Positions 41,401 through 48,900 of a DNA stretch of 64,000 nt are shown here, in pieces. A model generated the notes under the pieces. That model did not search any database and was not told where the DNA came from. It saw only the letters and a list, made by a program, of their open reading frames with translations. Position numbers and translations under genes: made by a program. The number at the start of each line of letters is the position of its first letter. Positions within the stretch are counted from its first letter, which is position 1. This stretch comes from Struthio camelus (Eukaryota; Chordata; Aves; Struthioniformes; Struthionidae), in NCBI RefSeq assembly GCF_040807025.1, contig NC_090942.1, positions 68,776,911 through 68,840,910 of the forward strand. Direction: 5' to 3'.

Positions 41401-44400
41401 ACTCTTAGCCCCCAAAGCAGAGACTGAGGTTCACACAGCACCGGTACAACCCCTGCCAGCACGCCAAGCCCTTAGTCACCAACATGTCGGCAGGGTACTG
41501 CCCCTGCACACGCAACAGTGACGGAGGGAAAACAAGGTTGAGAGTGGGAGGGAGAATAAAGGAGAACAGAAAAGAAAAAAAAACACTTTCAAAAAGGTTC
41601 TAAGTCACTAATTATTAGAAGCTGCCACCAGCAATTCCCCTTTGACTCACCTTCGAAGATGGGGCAGATCTTCCTCCAGGCTGTCACCCCTCCTTGGCTC
41701 GTGTACTGCCCTAGTGCCGTTTCCAAGAAGAACACTGGGATCCCGCAGGTGAAGAGGAAGATGAGGTAGGGGATGAGGAAGGCTCCTGCAGTCAGGGGAC
41801 AGGATTGAGATGCTACCTCAGAAACCTCTTTAAAACCTTATCCCTGCCACTCCTTGCCGGGTACATGGGGCCGCAGCTGGAATTAGCTGGACAAACACAA
41901 ACATTTCTCTGAACTAACTGTGCAGCCCTTGCAAAAGAACAGGGTCTCTCACTCCTTCCTTTCTTGGTAAAAACTGCAAGAGCAGTCTATCCCATGCTAC
42001 TGCTGTACTTTCGCATTTGGTCTTAGTCACAACCTAGAAGTATGTAGTAGCCAAATGAGGGAAAGAAAAAAGATAATACTGGAAAAGTTGTCCCCATTGT
42101 CACAACCCTCCCATTCAAGCTTCCAGCAGAAGCCAGGCAATGCAAAAGGTGCCCTTGGTTCACATAACCACATTTGTTCTTCCTTTCCTAGGAACTTCAA
42201 AAAGAGTCCTGTTTGCCCAGAAGATACAAATATGGAGGCTGCTGACATTTCTTGGTAAATAATAAATTTGCTGCAAAGTATGTCCTTGAGACTTTATTCA
42301 CGTATTTCATGACAAATTTGGCAAGTAATTGTCACCAAAAGAACGGATATAGAAGTTGAAAGGAATGGCAACAGAGTATCTTTCCAGTATTTCCAAGATG
42401 AAAAAGTTTAACTTCTCTCTTCAAATTCTGTTTTTCATTAAAATATGGAAAAATGTCTTAAGAAAAGTCAAAATGAAATAAGGAGTTAAAATAGCCCGAG
42501 AATGGAACAAATATTTCAGTTAAAGTTAAATAAAATATTTCAGATTAACCCTTTATGGAATGGAAGAGGAGGGAGAAAAAGTAGTTGTTTTCCCAGAAAC
42601 AAAAAACAACAGAAAATAATGCAGCAAAAGCAAAAAAAAAAAAAAACCAAAGAAACAAACAAGGTTTATGCCCTGCTCATCCACATTTTAACTTATTTTC
42701 CATCTTTTTGGTTCTGCTACCAAACCAAAACACCCAATTCCTTCCTTATTCTGCTCAAAACTGCTCCTGAGAGCTCAGTTTCATTGCTGGACTTCCTCCT
42801 ATCCTCTTTCTCCTCATCATGGACATAGGGATTTCACACTTTCTCGATCCTCCAAACATAGACAATAAAAGCAAAGCAAGCCAAGGCAACTGCCTTCCTA
42901 GTTGGAACAACAACTGTCAAGGTCTCACAATCATATACGGTAAAGCTTTGGTCATGAGCATCTCCCATTGCCAGTACCTGGAGAGCAGCTCAGCTGTTTA
43001 CAATAGAGATGCGGGCTCTTTCCCTCAGCAGAAGCAGACCTTGTTCCCCAGGCCTATCCTCTCGTACCAGCCCAGTCATCCACACTGAAATCCCTTCCCA
43101 TGACAGATAATTAGCAATTAGGAACATTTCCTCTAGGTTTTAAACCAAAAATGTTAAGTAACAAGCAACATCCAGATTTCCCCTAAACGCAGCTGTGCCA
43201 TAGCTGCAGGAGATCTGAGGCCAGCAGAAGGGAGAGTGGATCACAGCGCCAGTCCAGGTTTGCAGAGCTGGGGACGTGAACTGTGCATGTTAAACCAGAG
43301 GCAGCTGCTTTGTTTGATGATACAAGACCTCTTTAAGCTGAATCTGTAACACAGCTCTATTATCCTGTATGTAGATGATGAACCTTTCAAAAGGTCCCAC
43401 ATCCCATTTTCTGATGCTCTTTGTCCCAGAGATTGATCCGTTTTCGTCACTGAGTAACAAGAGGGCTTCCTTACACCATTACTGACTTACCTCTCTTAAC
43501 ATTCCCAGAGCGGCTACCTGCTCTAACACTAGTTGTGATCTCCTCCCCAGTTTGCTGCTCCCTTGGAGGAGCAAACAAGGCCCTGACCCCAAGGGACCCC
43601 AAATATAGACCCTCTTTCCTTACAAGTCAATAACAGCCTCGGGACGCCAAGAAACTAGATCAAATTTGAAAGTGCAGCCATTGATAAGTTTACACTCATT
43701 TACTTTACAGCAAGTCAGCACAATTGTCTTTATTACATCTACTTCTACAGCTTTATAACTGTCTTACTACATCTGGAGCTGCAGAAAAGTGACAGGATAG
43801 CATTTTGGGAGTTGGGGAGCTTATATAGACTGTAAATATCTTTTTTTACAACTTCAAGGACTTCATATTTTAGTATCATGGGAAAGACAGTGCCTTGTCT
43901 CATAGTAGCTTGTTGGCCGTTTGTTTCCCTACTGAGCTAGAGGGAGATATGTACCTTCTACAAAAGCTGCATCCTTTTTGCAATGGCAATATTCAAGTTG
44001 GGAGGGGAGGACTCTCCCATCATAATGCTTGCCAAACCCAGCCCTCCTGCCCTCTGAATACATCCTGAGATATTCCAGGATAGTTTAGTTTAAAAAAATT
44101 AAAGTTAGTCACTAGACATCTAAAATGAAAAGAGTAGCCTTTTCACTTTACATTAATTAGCACAGAAATTGCAAAGACCACTGAACCAGATACCATAGGC
44201 ATAAACTATTCAGAGATATCATCTGAGCTCAGGAAGGAATTTTCCATGCAAAAGACATGACATTTCTACCCCTCCTTTCAAAGCATCATCACAGAAAGGC
44301 CTGTTAAATCAGATGAAGGTTAGTGTTTTCCATCCCATGCAGTCTTGACTTGCATTTGATGCCTCATTGGCTATCATGAAAATCTCAGAGGAAAACTGAG

Positions 44401-45970
44401 GGTCTGGTGAAAACCACCGCAGGTTCAATAAAAGCTCCTTTCATTTTTTTTTAAATTATTCTTTTAATTGACTCAAAGGCCATTTCGTTCAGAGGAGACA
44501 TTATATGGACTCTAGCTGGATTCATATAAACTCCGAGAACAGCACAGAGGACAGGAACTTGGTAGTCCTGGAACAAACAACACTGAATCATTAATCCATT
44601 GTATGAGCTGCTCTAGGGAAAGAAAGGCCTTTGCAACATGGTCTGCAGAGAAAGGAATTTTAAAAATGGAGCTACATATATAACCCAGAGAGTTATCTCA
44701 AGATGATCAGAGAGCAAGAGAGGTTATTGCTTTATTTGCTATGTAATCTATAATTGTTCCTTTTCCCTTATAAAAAATTGGACTTTGATTTACTAAGAAA
44801 AATTAGTAACAGTCAGCTATCCCCCCATCTCCTCCACATCTTCATTTTACTGTCACGAGAAAATTTAATTTTTAACCATGTGATGATCTTACTGCAGTGT
44901 TATTGGGAAAAGGAATCCAAGGAATCATGCTAAAAACAAAGGGAAGGGGAATAGACCCTTCCTAGGGAGAGATTTCCCTAGCACTGGGTTAACTGCTGGG
45001 ACAGCAGTTCCTGAGGAAGCGGTAGCAATGTCCTCCTCCTCCCCATCTTCCAAGCAACTTCTTCCCCCACATACACTGAAAGATGGCCCTTCCATCTTAT
45101 ATTTGCCAATTCGACAAGCACCTTGGCTCTTTAGCTTTGGGCATCTGGTCCCCTTTCTCATTTCTAGAGCTGACCTCTGTTCTAAAAAGCGTTTCTCCAG
45201 TTGTACTGACTTAATAAAATGATGCATTACTGCTAATAACCACAGGCCAGCCAGCCCTGTGAGGAGATCTGGTGGAAGATTAAGTTCCCTAGAGAAGGAA
45301 GCAGGCACCTAGGTACCAGGAATGGGGTATCAGCCTTTGACAAAGACATCAGCACCATCAAAGCCTTTCCTTCTCTGTAGCAGTGGCTGGAGGGAGGTCG
45401 GAGCGGCAGAAAGGCTGAGAAAAGGGCAATAAGGAGATTTCTGCTGACCTTCTGACCCCTCACAGCTTTCTCATCATTTTGAAAGACCATCTGTCTCTGT
45501 AAATGCCCAAGAGCCTTGGAGAGTTACTGGAAGGCTCTCCTCCTAAAAAGTTCAATTCATTATCTGGACTTGGGAGCTATTTTGAGACATAGGACCTGCT
45601 GGGGACCTGGATTCACCTCCCAGTGCTATTCCTCATGGTTTTGGCAGGAACTAACTTCCTGGAAGGGAGAATAAAGGAGTATATGTGTGTTGGGAGCAAG
45701 GTAGGGGTAGAAGTATTGGATCCAGGCACTAGGGTATCTCTTGTAGCGCCTACAATCCTAGGATGACTCATGCATGCTGTGAACTTACCACCTCCGTTCT
45801 TGTAGCAGAGGTACGGGAACCGCCACACATTTCCCAGACCAATGATCTCGCCAGCCATAGACAGGACAAACTCTGCTTTGTTACTCCACTGGCCTCTCTC
45901 TTCCATTTCCTCCTCTTTTAGCTCTTCAGGCCCTGCCAAGGCCCCATTGGCTGCAGTTTTCCTCATGGCT
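14302..45970 (-). CDS. SLC6A12: Sodium- and chloride-dependent betaine/GABA transporter BGT-1, complete 14-exon coding gene
   Basis: This gene encodes a plasma-membrane symporter that takes up betaine, an osmolyte, and GABA together with Na+ and Cl-. Joining 14 exons (178, 135, 141, 88, 133, 135, 104, 125, 113, 138, 103, 101, 171 and 165 coding bases) gives 1,830 bases, or 609 residues plus stop; human BGT-1 has 614. All 13 introns are GT-AG and all phases match. Visible residues include the helix 1 motif [10 protein letters not shown] (43-52), Cl- ligands Tyr66, Gln278, Ser282 and Ser318, Na+ ligands Asn314, Asp382 and Ser383, loop cysteines 145 and 154, and sequons at Asn159, Asn165 and Asn171. 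BGT-1 identity rests on Glu40 with Gln287 (human Glu52 and Gln299), on the [12 protein letters not shown] motif before helix 12 (513-524), and on the C-terminal ETHL. The paralogue GAT-2 (SLC6A13) is the main alternative but has Leu at position 287. Mammalian BGT-1 is induced by hypertonicity through NFAT5; no such site is convincing here. Confidence 0.96.
16862..16886 (+). repeat. Interrupted poly(T) tract (T9-C-T15)
   Basis: A simple A/T tract in SLC6A12 intron 13, read as poly(A) on the transcript strand. No retroposon body was recognised beside it. Confidence 0.85.
18702..18872 (-). CDS. SLC6A12: SLC6A12 coding exon 13: helix 11 end and helix 12
   Basis: This exon of 171 bases (acceptor CCTCAG, donor GTACTG) encodes residues 499-555. 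The segment [18 protein letters not shown] is identical over its length to mammalian BGT-1 as I recall it and differs from GAT-2, which has TYNKKYTYPWWG. Helix 12 follows ([14 protein letters not shown]), then a basic [10 protein letters not shown] start of the cytoplasmic tail. Confidence 0.96.
19952..20052 (-). CDS. SLC6A12: SLC6A12 coding exon 12: [13 protein letters not shown] loop and helix 11 start
   Basis: This exon of 101 bases encodes residues 465-498. The acceptor is CCAAG, with A rather than C before AG, and the donor is GTAAGT. It holds the highly conserved [13 protein letters not shown] loop and the first half of helix 11, [16 protein letters not shown]. The phase runs from 1 to 0. 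Confidence 0.95.
21840..21854 (+). repeat. Poly(T) tract in SLC6A12 intron 11
   Basis: About 15 consecutive T, poly(A) on the transcript strand. No flanking target-site duplication was found by eye. Confidence 0.85.
22151..22165 (+). repeat. Poly(A) tract in SLC6A12 intron 11
   Basis: Fifteen A followed by CAAAATCAAAAACAAA. It could be the tail of an old plus-strand insertion, but no element body was recognised upstream. Confidence 0.85.
22879..22905 (+). repeat. TTC/GAA trinucleotide microsatellite in SLC6A12 intron 11
   Basis: Seven TTC units and a short T run. On the transcript strand this is a GAA repeat; open frames across it that read as poly-glutamate are artefacts of the repeat. Confidence 0.9.
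25989..26091 (-). CDS. SLC6A12: SLC6A12 coding exon 11: helix 10
   Basis: This exon of 103 bases encodes residues 431-464 plus one base. The acceptor CAG is followed by six G before ATG ([16 protein letters not shown]), and the donor is GTAAGT. Helix 10 continues to [10 protein letters not shown]. The 3' intron is the longest in the gene, at 5,936 bases, and exons 11 and 12 still join in phase with no residue missing. Confidence 0.95.
27624..27761 (-). CDS. SLC6A12: SLC6A12 coding exon 10: helix 8 end and helix 9
   Basis: This exon of 138 bases (acceptor CTGCAG, donor GTAAGG) encodes residues 385-430. [16 protein letters not shown] leads to the basic RKKGRRE intracellular segment and helix 9, [20 protein letters not shown]. 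The RRELLIL...AV.CYL.GL.LVTE pattern matches BGT-1. Both ends are in phase 0. Confidence 0.96.
29210..29322 (-). CDS. SLC6A12: SLC6A12 coding exon 9: loop 4b and helix 8
   Basis: This exon of 113 bases (acceptor TTGGCAG, donor GTACAG) encodes residues 347-384. PGLAFIAYP is followed by [14 protein letters not shown] and helix 8, ending LGLDSQ. Asp382 and Ser383 match the sodium-site pair Asp395/Ser396 of GAT-1. The [13 protein letters not shown] wording matches BGT-1 ([13 protein letters not shown]) better than GAT-2. Confidence 0.96.
29778..29902 (-). CDS. SLC6A12: SLC6A12 coding exon 8: helix 7 and extracellular loop 4a
   Basis: This exon of 125 bases (acceptor TTCCAG, donor GTAAGT) encodes residues 305-346 plus one base. 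Asn314 (Na+) and Ser318 (Cl-, at the position of LeuT Glu290) lie in LNSATS of helix 7. The loop [18 protein letters not shown] is the conserved loop 4 segment. The intron to exon 9 is the shortest in the gene, at 455 bases. Confidence 0.96.
31386..31489 (-). CDS. SLC6A12: SLC6A12 coding exon 7: helix 6 with the BGT-1 substrate-site glutamine
   Basis: This exon of 104 bases (acceptor TTACAG, donor GTAAGA) encodes residues 271-304 plus two bases. Helix 6 holds Gln278 and Ser282, the chloride ligands equivalent to GAT-1 Gln291 and Ser295. It also holds Gln287 in AICQGC, the position that is Gln299 in human BGT-1 and Leu in GAT-1, GAT-2 and GAT-3. This is the strongest single residue for assigning the gene. 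Confidence 0.96.
33490..33624 (-). CDS. SLC6A12: SLC6A12 coding exon 6: helix 5 and extracellular loop 3
   Basis: This exon of 135 bases (acceptor CTGCAG, donor GTGGGT) encodes residues 226-270. [17 protein letters not shown] forms helix 5, followed by [12 protein letters not shown]. The loop [14 protein letters not shown] is closer to BGT-1 (YYLKPDLFRLKDPQ) than to GAT-2. Both ends are in phase 0. The 5' intron is 2,974 bases. Confidence 0.96.
34896..34912 (+). repeat. Poly(A) tract in SLC6A12 intron 5
   Basis: Seventeen consecutive A in an AT-rich stretch of the intron. No element was identified. Confidence 0.85.
36599..36731 (-). CDS. SLC6A12: SLC6A12 coding exon 5: helix 4
   Basis: This exon of 133 bases (acceptor CTGGCAG, donor GTAGGA) encodes residues 181-225. 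It starts at the [15 protein letters not shown] segment, which leads into helix 4 with [11 protein letters not shown] and [12 protein letters not shown]. These are nearly invariant in the GAT-2/BGT-1 branch. It ends in phase 0. Confidence 0.96.
38363..38450 (-). CDS. SLC6A12: SLC6A12 coding exon 4: glycosylated extracellular loop 2
   Basis: This short exon of 88 bases (acceptor TTGGTAG, donor GTATGT) encodes residues 152-180 plus two bases. It carries Cys154, which completes the loop 2 disulfide, and three N-glycosylation sequons: NSS (159), NRT (165) and NAT (171). It ends VVEFWE. Loop 2 is the most variable part of SLC6 transporters, but the DFLN motif matches BGT-1. The exon was fixed by phase and by its continuity with exons 3 and 5. 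Confidence 0.93.
38583..38627 (+). repeat. Short imperfect tandem repeat (CATTAAACTCTTGC units)
   Basis: TCATTAAAC occurs three times within 45 bases, and the longer TCATTAAACTCTTGC occurs at both ends (38,583 and 38,613). It lies in intron 3, just beyond the donor side of exon 3. Confidence 0.75.
40176..40316 (-). CDS. SLC6A12: SLC6A12 coding exon 3: helix 3 and start of extracellular loop 2
   Basis: This exon of 141 bases (acceptor TTCATAG, donor G|GTACAC) encodes residues 105-151 plus one base. It begins GIGYASQ, as in GAT-2, then continues VIESYL with a run of aromatic and isoleucine residues, as in BGT-1. This is helix 3. Cys145 near the end is the first cysteine of the conserved loop 2 disulfide. 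The 5' intron is 1,334 bases. Confidence 0.95.
41115..41200 (+). repeat. Possible degraded MIR-like fragment in SLC6A12 intron 2
   Basis: The stretch from GAGTCCTGATTCTTATCTC to CCTTAACCACAACACCAGCC resembles the 3' end of MIR elements. About 300 bases to the left, 40,775-40,850 recalls the MIR 5' half (a TCTGGCC...TCCTGGTT...TGCCCATCACTCACTGAG order). Both are visual impressions only. Confidence 0.22.
41651..41785 (-). CDS. SLC6A12: SLC6A12 coding exon 2: helix 2 and first intracellular loop
   Basis: This exon of 135 bases (acceptor CTGCAG, donor GTGAGT) encodes residues 60-104 plus one base. It contains helix 2, beginning AFLIPY with the chloride ligand Tyr66, then [12 protein letters not shown] and the [12 protein letters not shown] loop. 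The segment [12 protein letters not shown] is shared with GAT-2 and largely with GAT-3, and differs from mammalian BGT-1, which has Val and Ser at two of these positions. The intron on its 5' side is 4,003 bases. Confidence 0.96.
42632..42646 (+). repeat. Poly(A) tract in SLC6A12 intron 1
   Basis: Fifteen A inside an A-rich stretch of roughly 42,590-42,665 that also contains AAAC-like units. Confidence 0.85.
45789..45970 (-). CDS. SLC6A12: SLC6A12 coding exon 1: start codon, cytoplasmic N-terminus and helix 1
   Basis: The ATG is at 45,966-45,964 and is the first Met of the open frame. A polypyrimidine tract and CAG acceptor end at 45,971, so this exon begins only four bases before the start codon and is not the first exon of the transcript. 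It encodes residues 1-59 and the first base of codon 60: an acidic tail about 12 residues shorter than in human BGT-1, then RGQWSNK and helix 1. Ser28 stands at human Thr40, a reported BGT-1 phosphorylation site. Glu40 is the helix 1 substrate-site residue. The donor is G|GTAAGT and the phase is 1. Confidence 0.96.
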
Positions 45971-48900
45971 CTGTGGGACAGAGGAAAAGCAGAGCACAGG
46001 ATGTAGAAGGCTGTTGTAGGACATCCTGGCAGAAGGAGGAGGGAAGATGCCCAGCCACCAGAACAAATGCATTCATAGTGTTACCCTCAGGTCCCCCCCC
46101 CATCATCTGGAAATAGCTTATTTAAAGTGGACACAAAGCATTTTCCCCAGGATATGTCCAGGAAGAATTTCTGTCCCATAGAAAAGCTACTTTGAAGACA
46201 TGGAAAGCCCTGGTGAGGTGAGATGGACCTACCTGCATCGCTCTGGATTCACTCCCTAATTCACCTTTCCTCCCCACAGCCCCCTACCTAGGCCCTCCTA
46301 ATCCATCTGCCACATCGTATTCCTGAACCCAACGCTCTACCCCTTCCCAGCTGCTGGTAACTTGGCTGTGACTTTAGAAACAACATTTCTGAGAAAAGGA
46401 GTTGGAGCTAAAGTAAGGGCACAGAGGCAAAAGGAATTTCCCTTCCTTGCATGTAGTTACTATCTTTTTCTGAAGTGGCTTCAGAGAGCAGGATAGAAAC
46501 GTTATGGATTGTTAGTCTGAAGAATGGAAGACCTGTCATCTTATTTTGAGGCACAACCAGGAGTGCTGAATTACTATCTTTGACCTAGTGGCCACCACAT
46601 TATATTACAATACGGCACGCCATCTGAGCAAAACACACACATGCTGATTTGACCCAGGCTCCCCTTCACAACAAACAAGAATGAGCTACAAACCTCCACC
46701 TCATTGCCCAAACCTGCAAAGAAAACAAAGCAAGGAAACAAAGCCCCTGAGATTAGGAGAAGGCCCTCATACTTGTGAAAGGCTCAGGAGTTTCAGGGCT
46801 GGGCAAGGATGCGCTAAGATTAGACAAGATCAATTATTACAGTGAAAAGGTTACTAGGAAAAAGCCCAGCCGTGTAAATACAGAGGGAATTCACCATCTG
46901 AGAAAGCACGTTGAATGCGACTGGGCCAGTAAAGTGGTCCAAGGAAGACGTTCTCCCTGTCTATACTAAATCCTGAATTGTATTTAGCATCATCTTATTT
47001 AGTTAGAGGCCGCTTGCCACAAGATAAAATTTTCCATCATACCCAACTACCTTTTCTTTGGCTATCCAGTTTAAATCTAGCCAAAATTTGCACAGACCTT
47101 ACTGAGTCTTCTTGTTGACGTTTTCATATTGATTACAGGCATCTGAGTAAGAGAGGAAACTAAAGTGTAAAGTGAGAAAGCCCCCTTTGACTTAGCAAAA
47201 AATTATTCTCAAAAGATTGCTCCAATGAGTTACGTGAGGTAAGGAGGCATGTAGAAGTCCAACCGGAGAGCACAGACCTTATGTGAGCAGCGTAGCTGAC
47301 GAACTGTACCAGGGAAGTCCTAGCTGTAGTTACATCTTGACTACGGCATGGCTGAATAGAAGCTTTGATGATGTGATCGGCATCAGCAAGAGATATATGT
47401 TCCCATGGTGGAACTGGGAAACCGGACCAGAACTCCAGAGCAGTAGCATCTCTATTCAAGGCTTCTGTTCCCATCAGCTCCGAGTGCTAAGAAATTAGGG
47501 CTTTGACCTTTAACATTAACTTACAGAGAGAGGCAGTCTTCTGGTGATTTGATAGGTTTTTTAATAGCTCTCTCTGTGCCTCCTGAGGAGACATCTTCAT
47601 TTCCAGGGAGCATGCAGAAACAGGGATCTGCATCATCCACGCTGCTTAACTCTGCCTCTGCCCCAGATCTCTTCTGGCCCCTTCAGCCAGCTCTCTCCCA
47701 GGCAAAGTCCAAACACACGTCTGGAGAGGGTTCAGTCCAGGAACGCTCCCAATAAGCAGAATGAGGAAGTCCTCATCACACTTGGCTTCCTCCACCCTAC
47801 AGGACCTCCAAACTCATCTGACAACTTTTGCACCCTCAAATAGAATGAGACATCATTCTCTCTCTCTCCATGCATAGTTTCTCTCTAGTTGTCTCACTTC
47901 AGACTAGCATCATGATAGGATTGTAGGGCCTATCAAGGGGCTGAGCCAACCGGGAATGAGAGCAAGTATGGTCCTAACATCAAACTGACCCAGTAGCCTG
48001 CAAAGTCCATGGCACTTCTTTTGGTGCAATGTTCAACAGGGCAAGGAGGAAGCAGAAGTAGGAACTGGTTGGCCATGCCTGCACGTCTTATTACACAGAA
48101 GATGGTGGTGTTATCGTGATATCTCATTTGCTTCTGTAAGTTGCCCAATGTAAATGAAATGATTTAGTAAATGGTATTCCTCTGGATATTTCAGGTCAGG
48201 GGGCACGGAAAGGCACTGGCACATGAAAAGCCAGCTTTACTGAACATTCAAAATGAAGCAGGCCGTGTTTGGCACAAGACATACTTTCTTCCTCTGCCAT
48301 TAAAATAAAGAAGCCAAAACAAACTTCACAGTGTTATATACCAGCTGCTCTGGAAATGCCCAGGGCAACAGCAGTCTTTGTTCCCCCGTTTGCTCTGGTG
48401 CCGAAGGGCCCATCCTATTCCCTTTGAAATCAGCAGCAGATTTCCAGAGACTCCGAACAGAGGACTGGATCCTACAAAAAGCATTAACACTGCCTTCAGT
48501 AAGAGGAGCTGCAGCACGGGCAGGGGAGCATAAAACATGAAGGAGGGCAAGCAGAGGTCAGTGAAGGGCAGTCACCCGACTATACAGCTATCTATTCCAA
48601 AACATTGCAAGAGAATTCTGGTCCCTTCTCACATTTGAGTGGTTTTTAGAGTTAATTCTCATAAGGGCTTACACATGGGCAATGCCTGTGGGCACAGTCA
48701 ATTTAAGTGATAAATACAAACACACCAGAGCGCTAATGGAGCAGCCTGCCTCTCTTCCTTGCCCAGCCTTTGCCCTTCGTGACCCGTATGCTGCAAGTGC
48801 CAATTTACAGATACCATTTACGCAGCCCTAAACCCACTGTGCTCCACAGCATATCTGGATCTGCACTCAAGTGTCATGCTGAATCAGTCCTCCAGCAGGG

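Noticed and set aside
47026-47036. A match to the tonicity-responsive element consensus (TGGAAA then NNYNY) on the minus strand about 1 kb upstream of coding exon 1
   Set aside because: The consensus is short and degenerate and is expected by chance every several kilobases on two strands; the true transcription start is not known.
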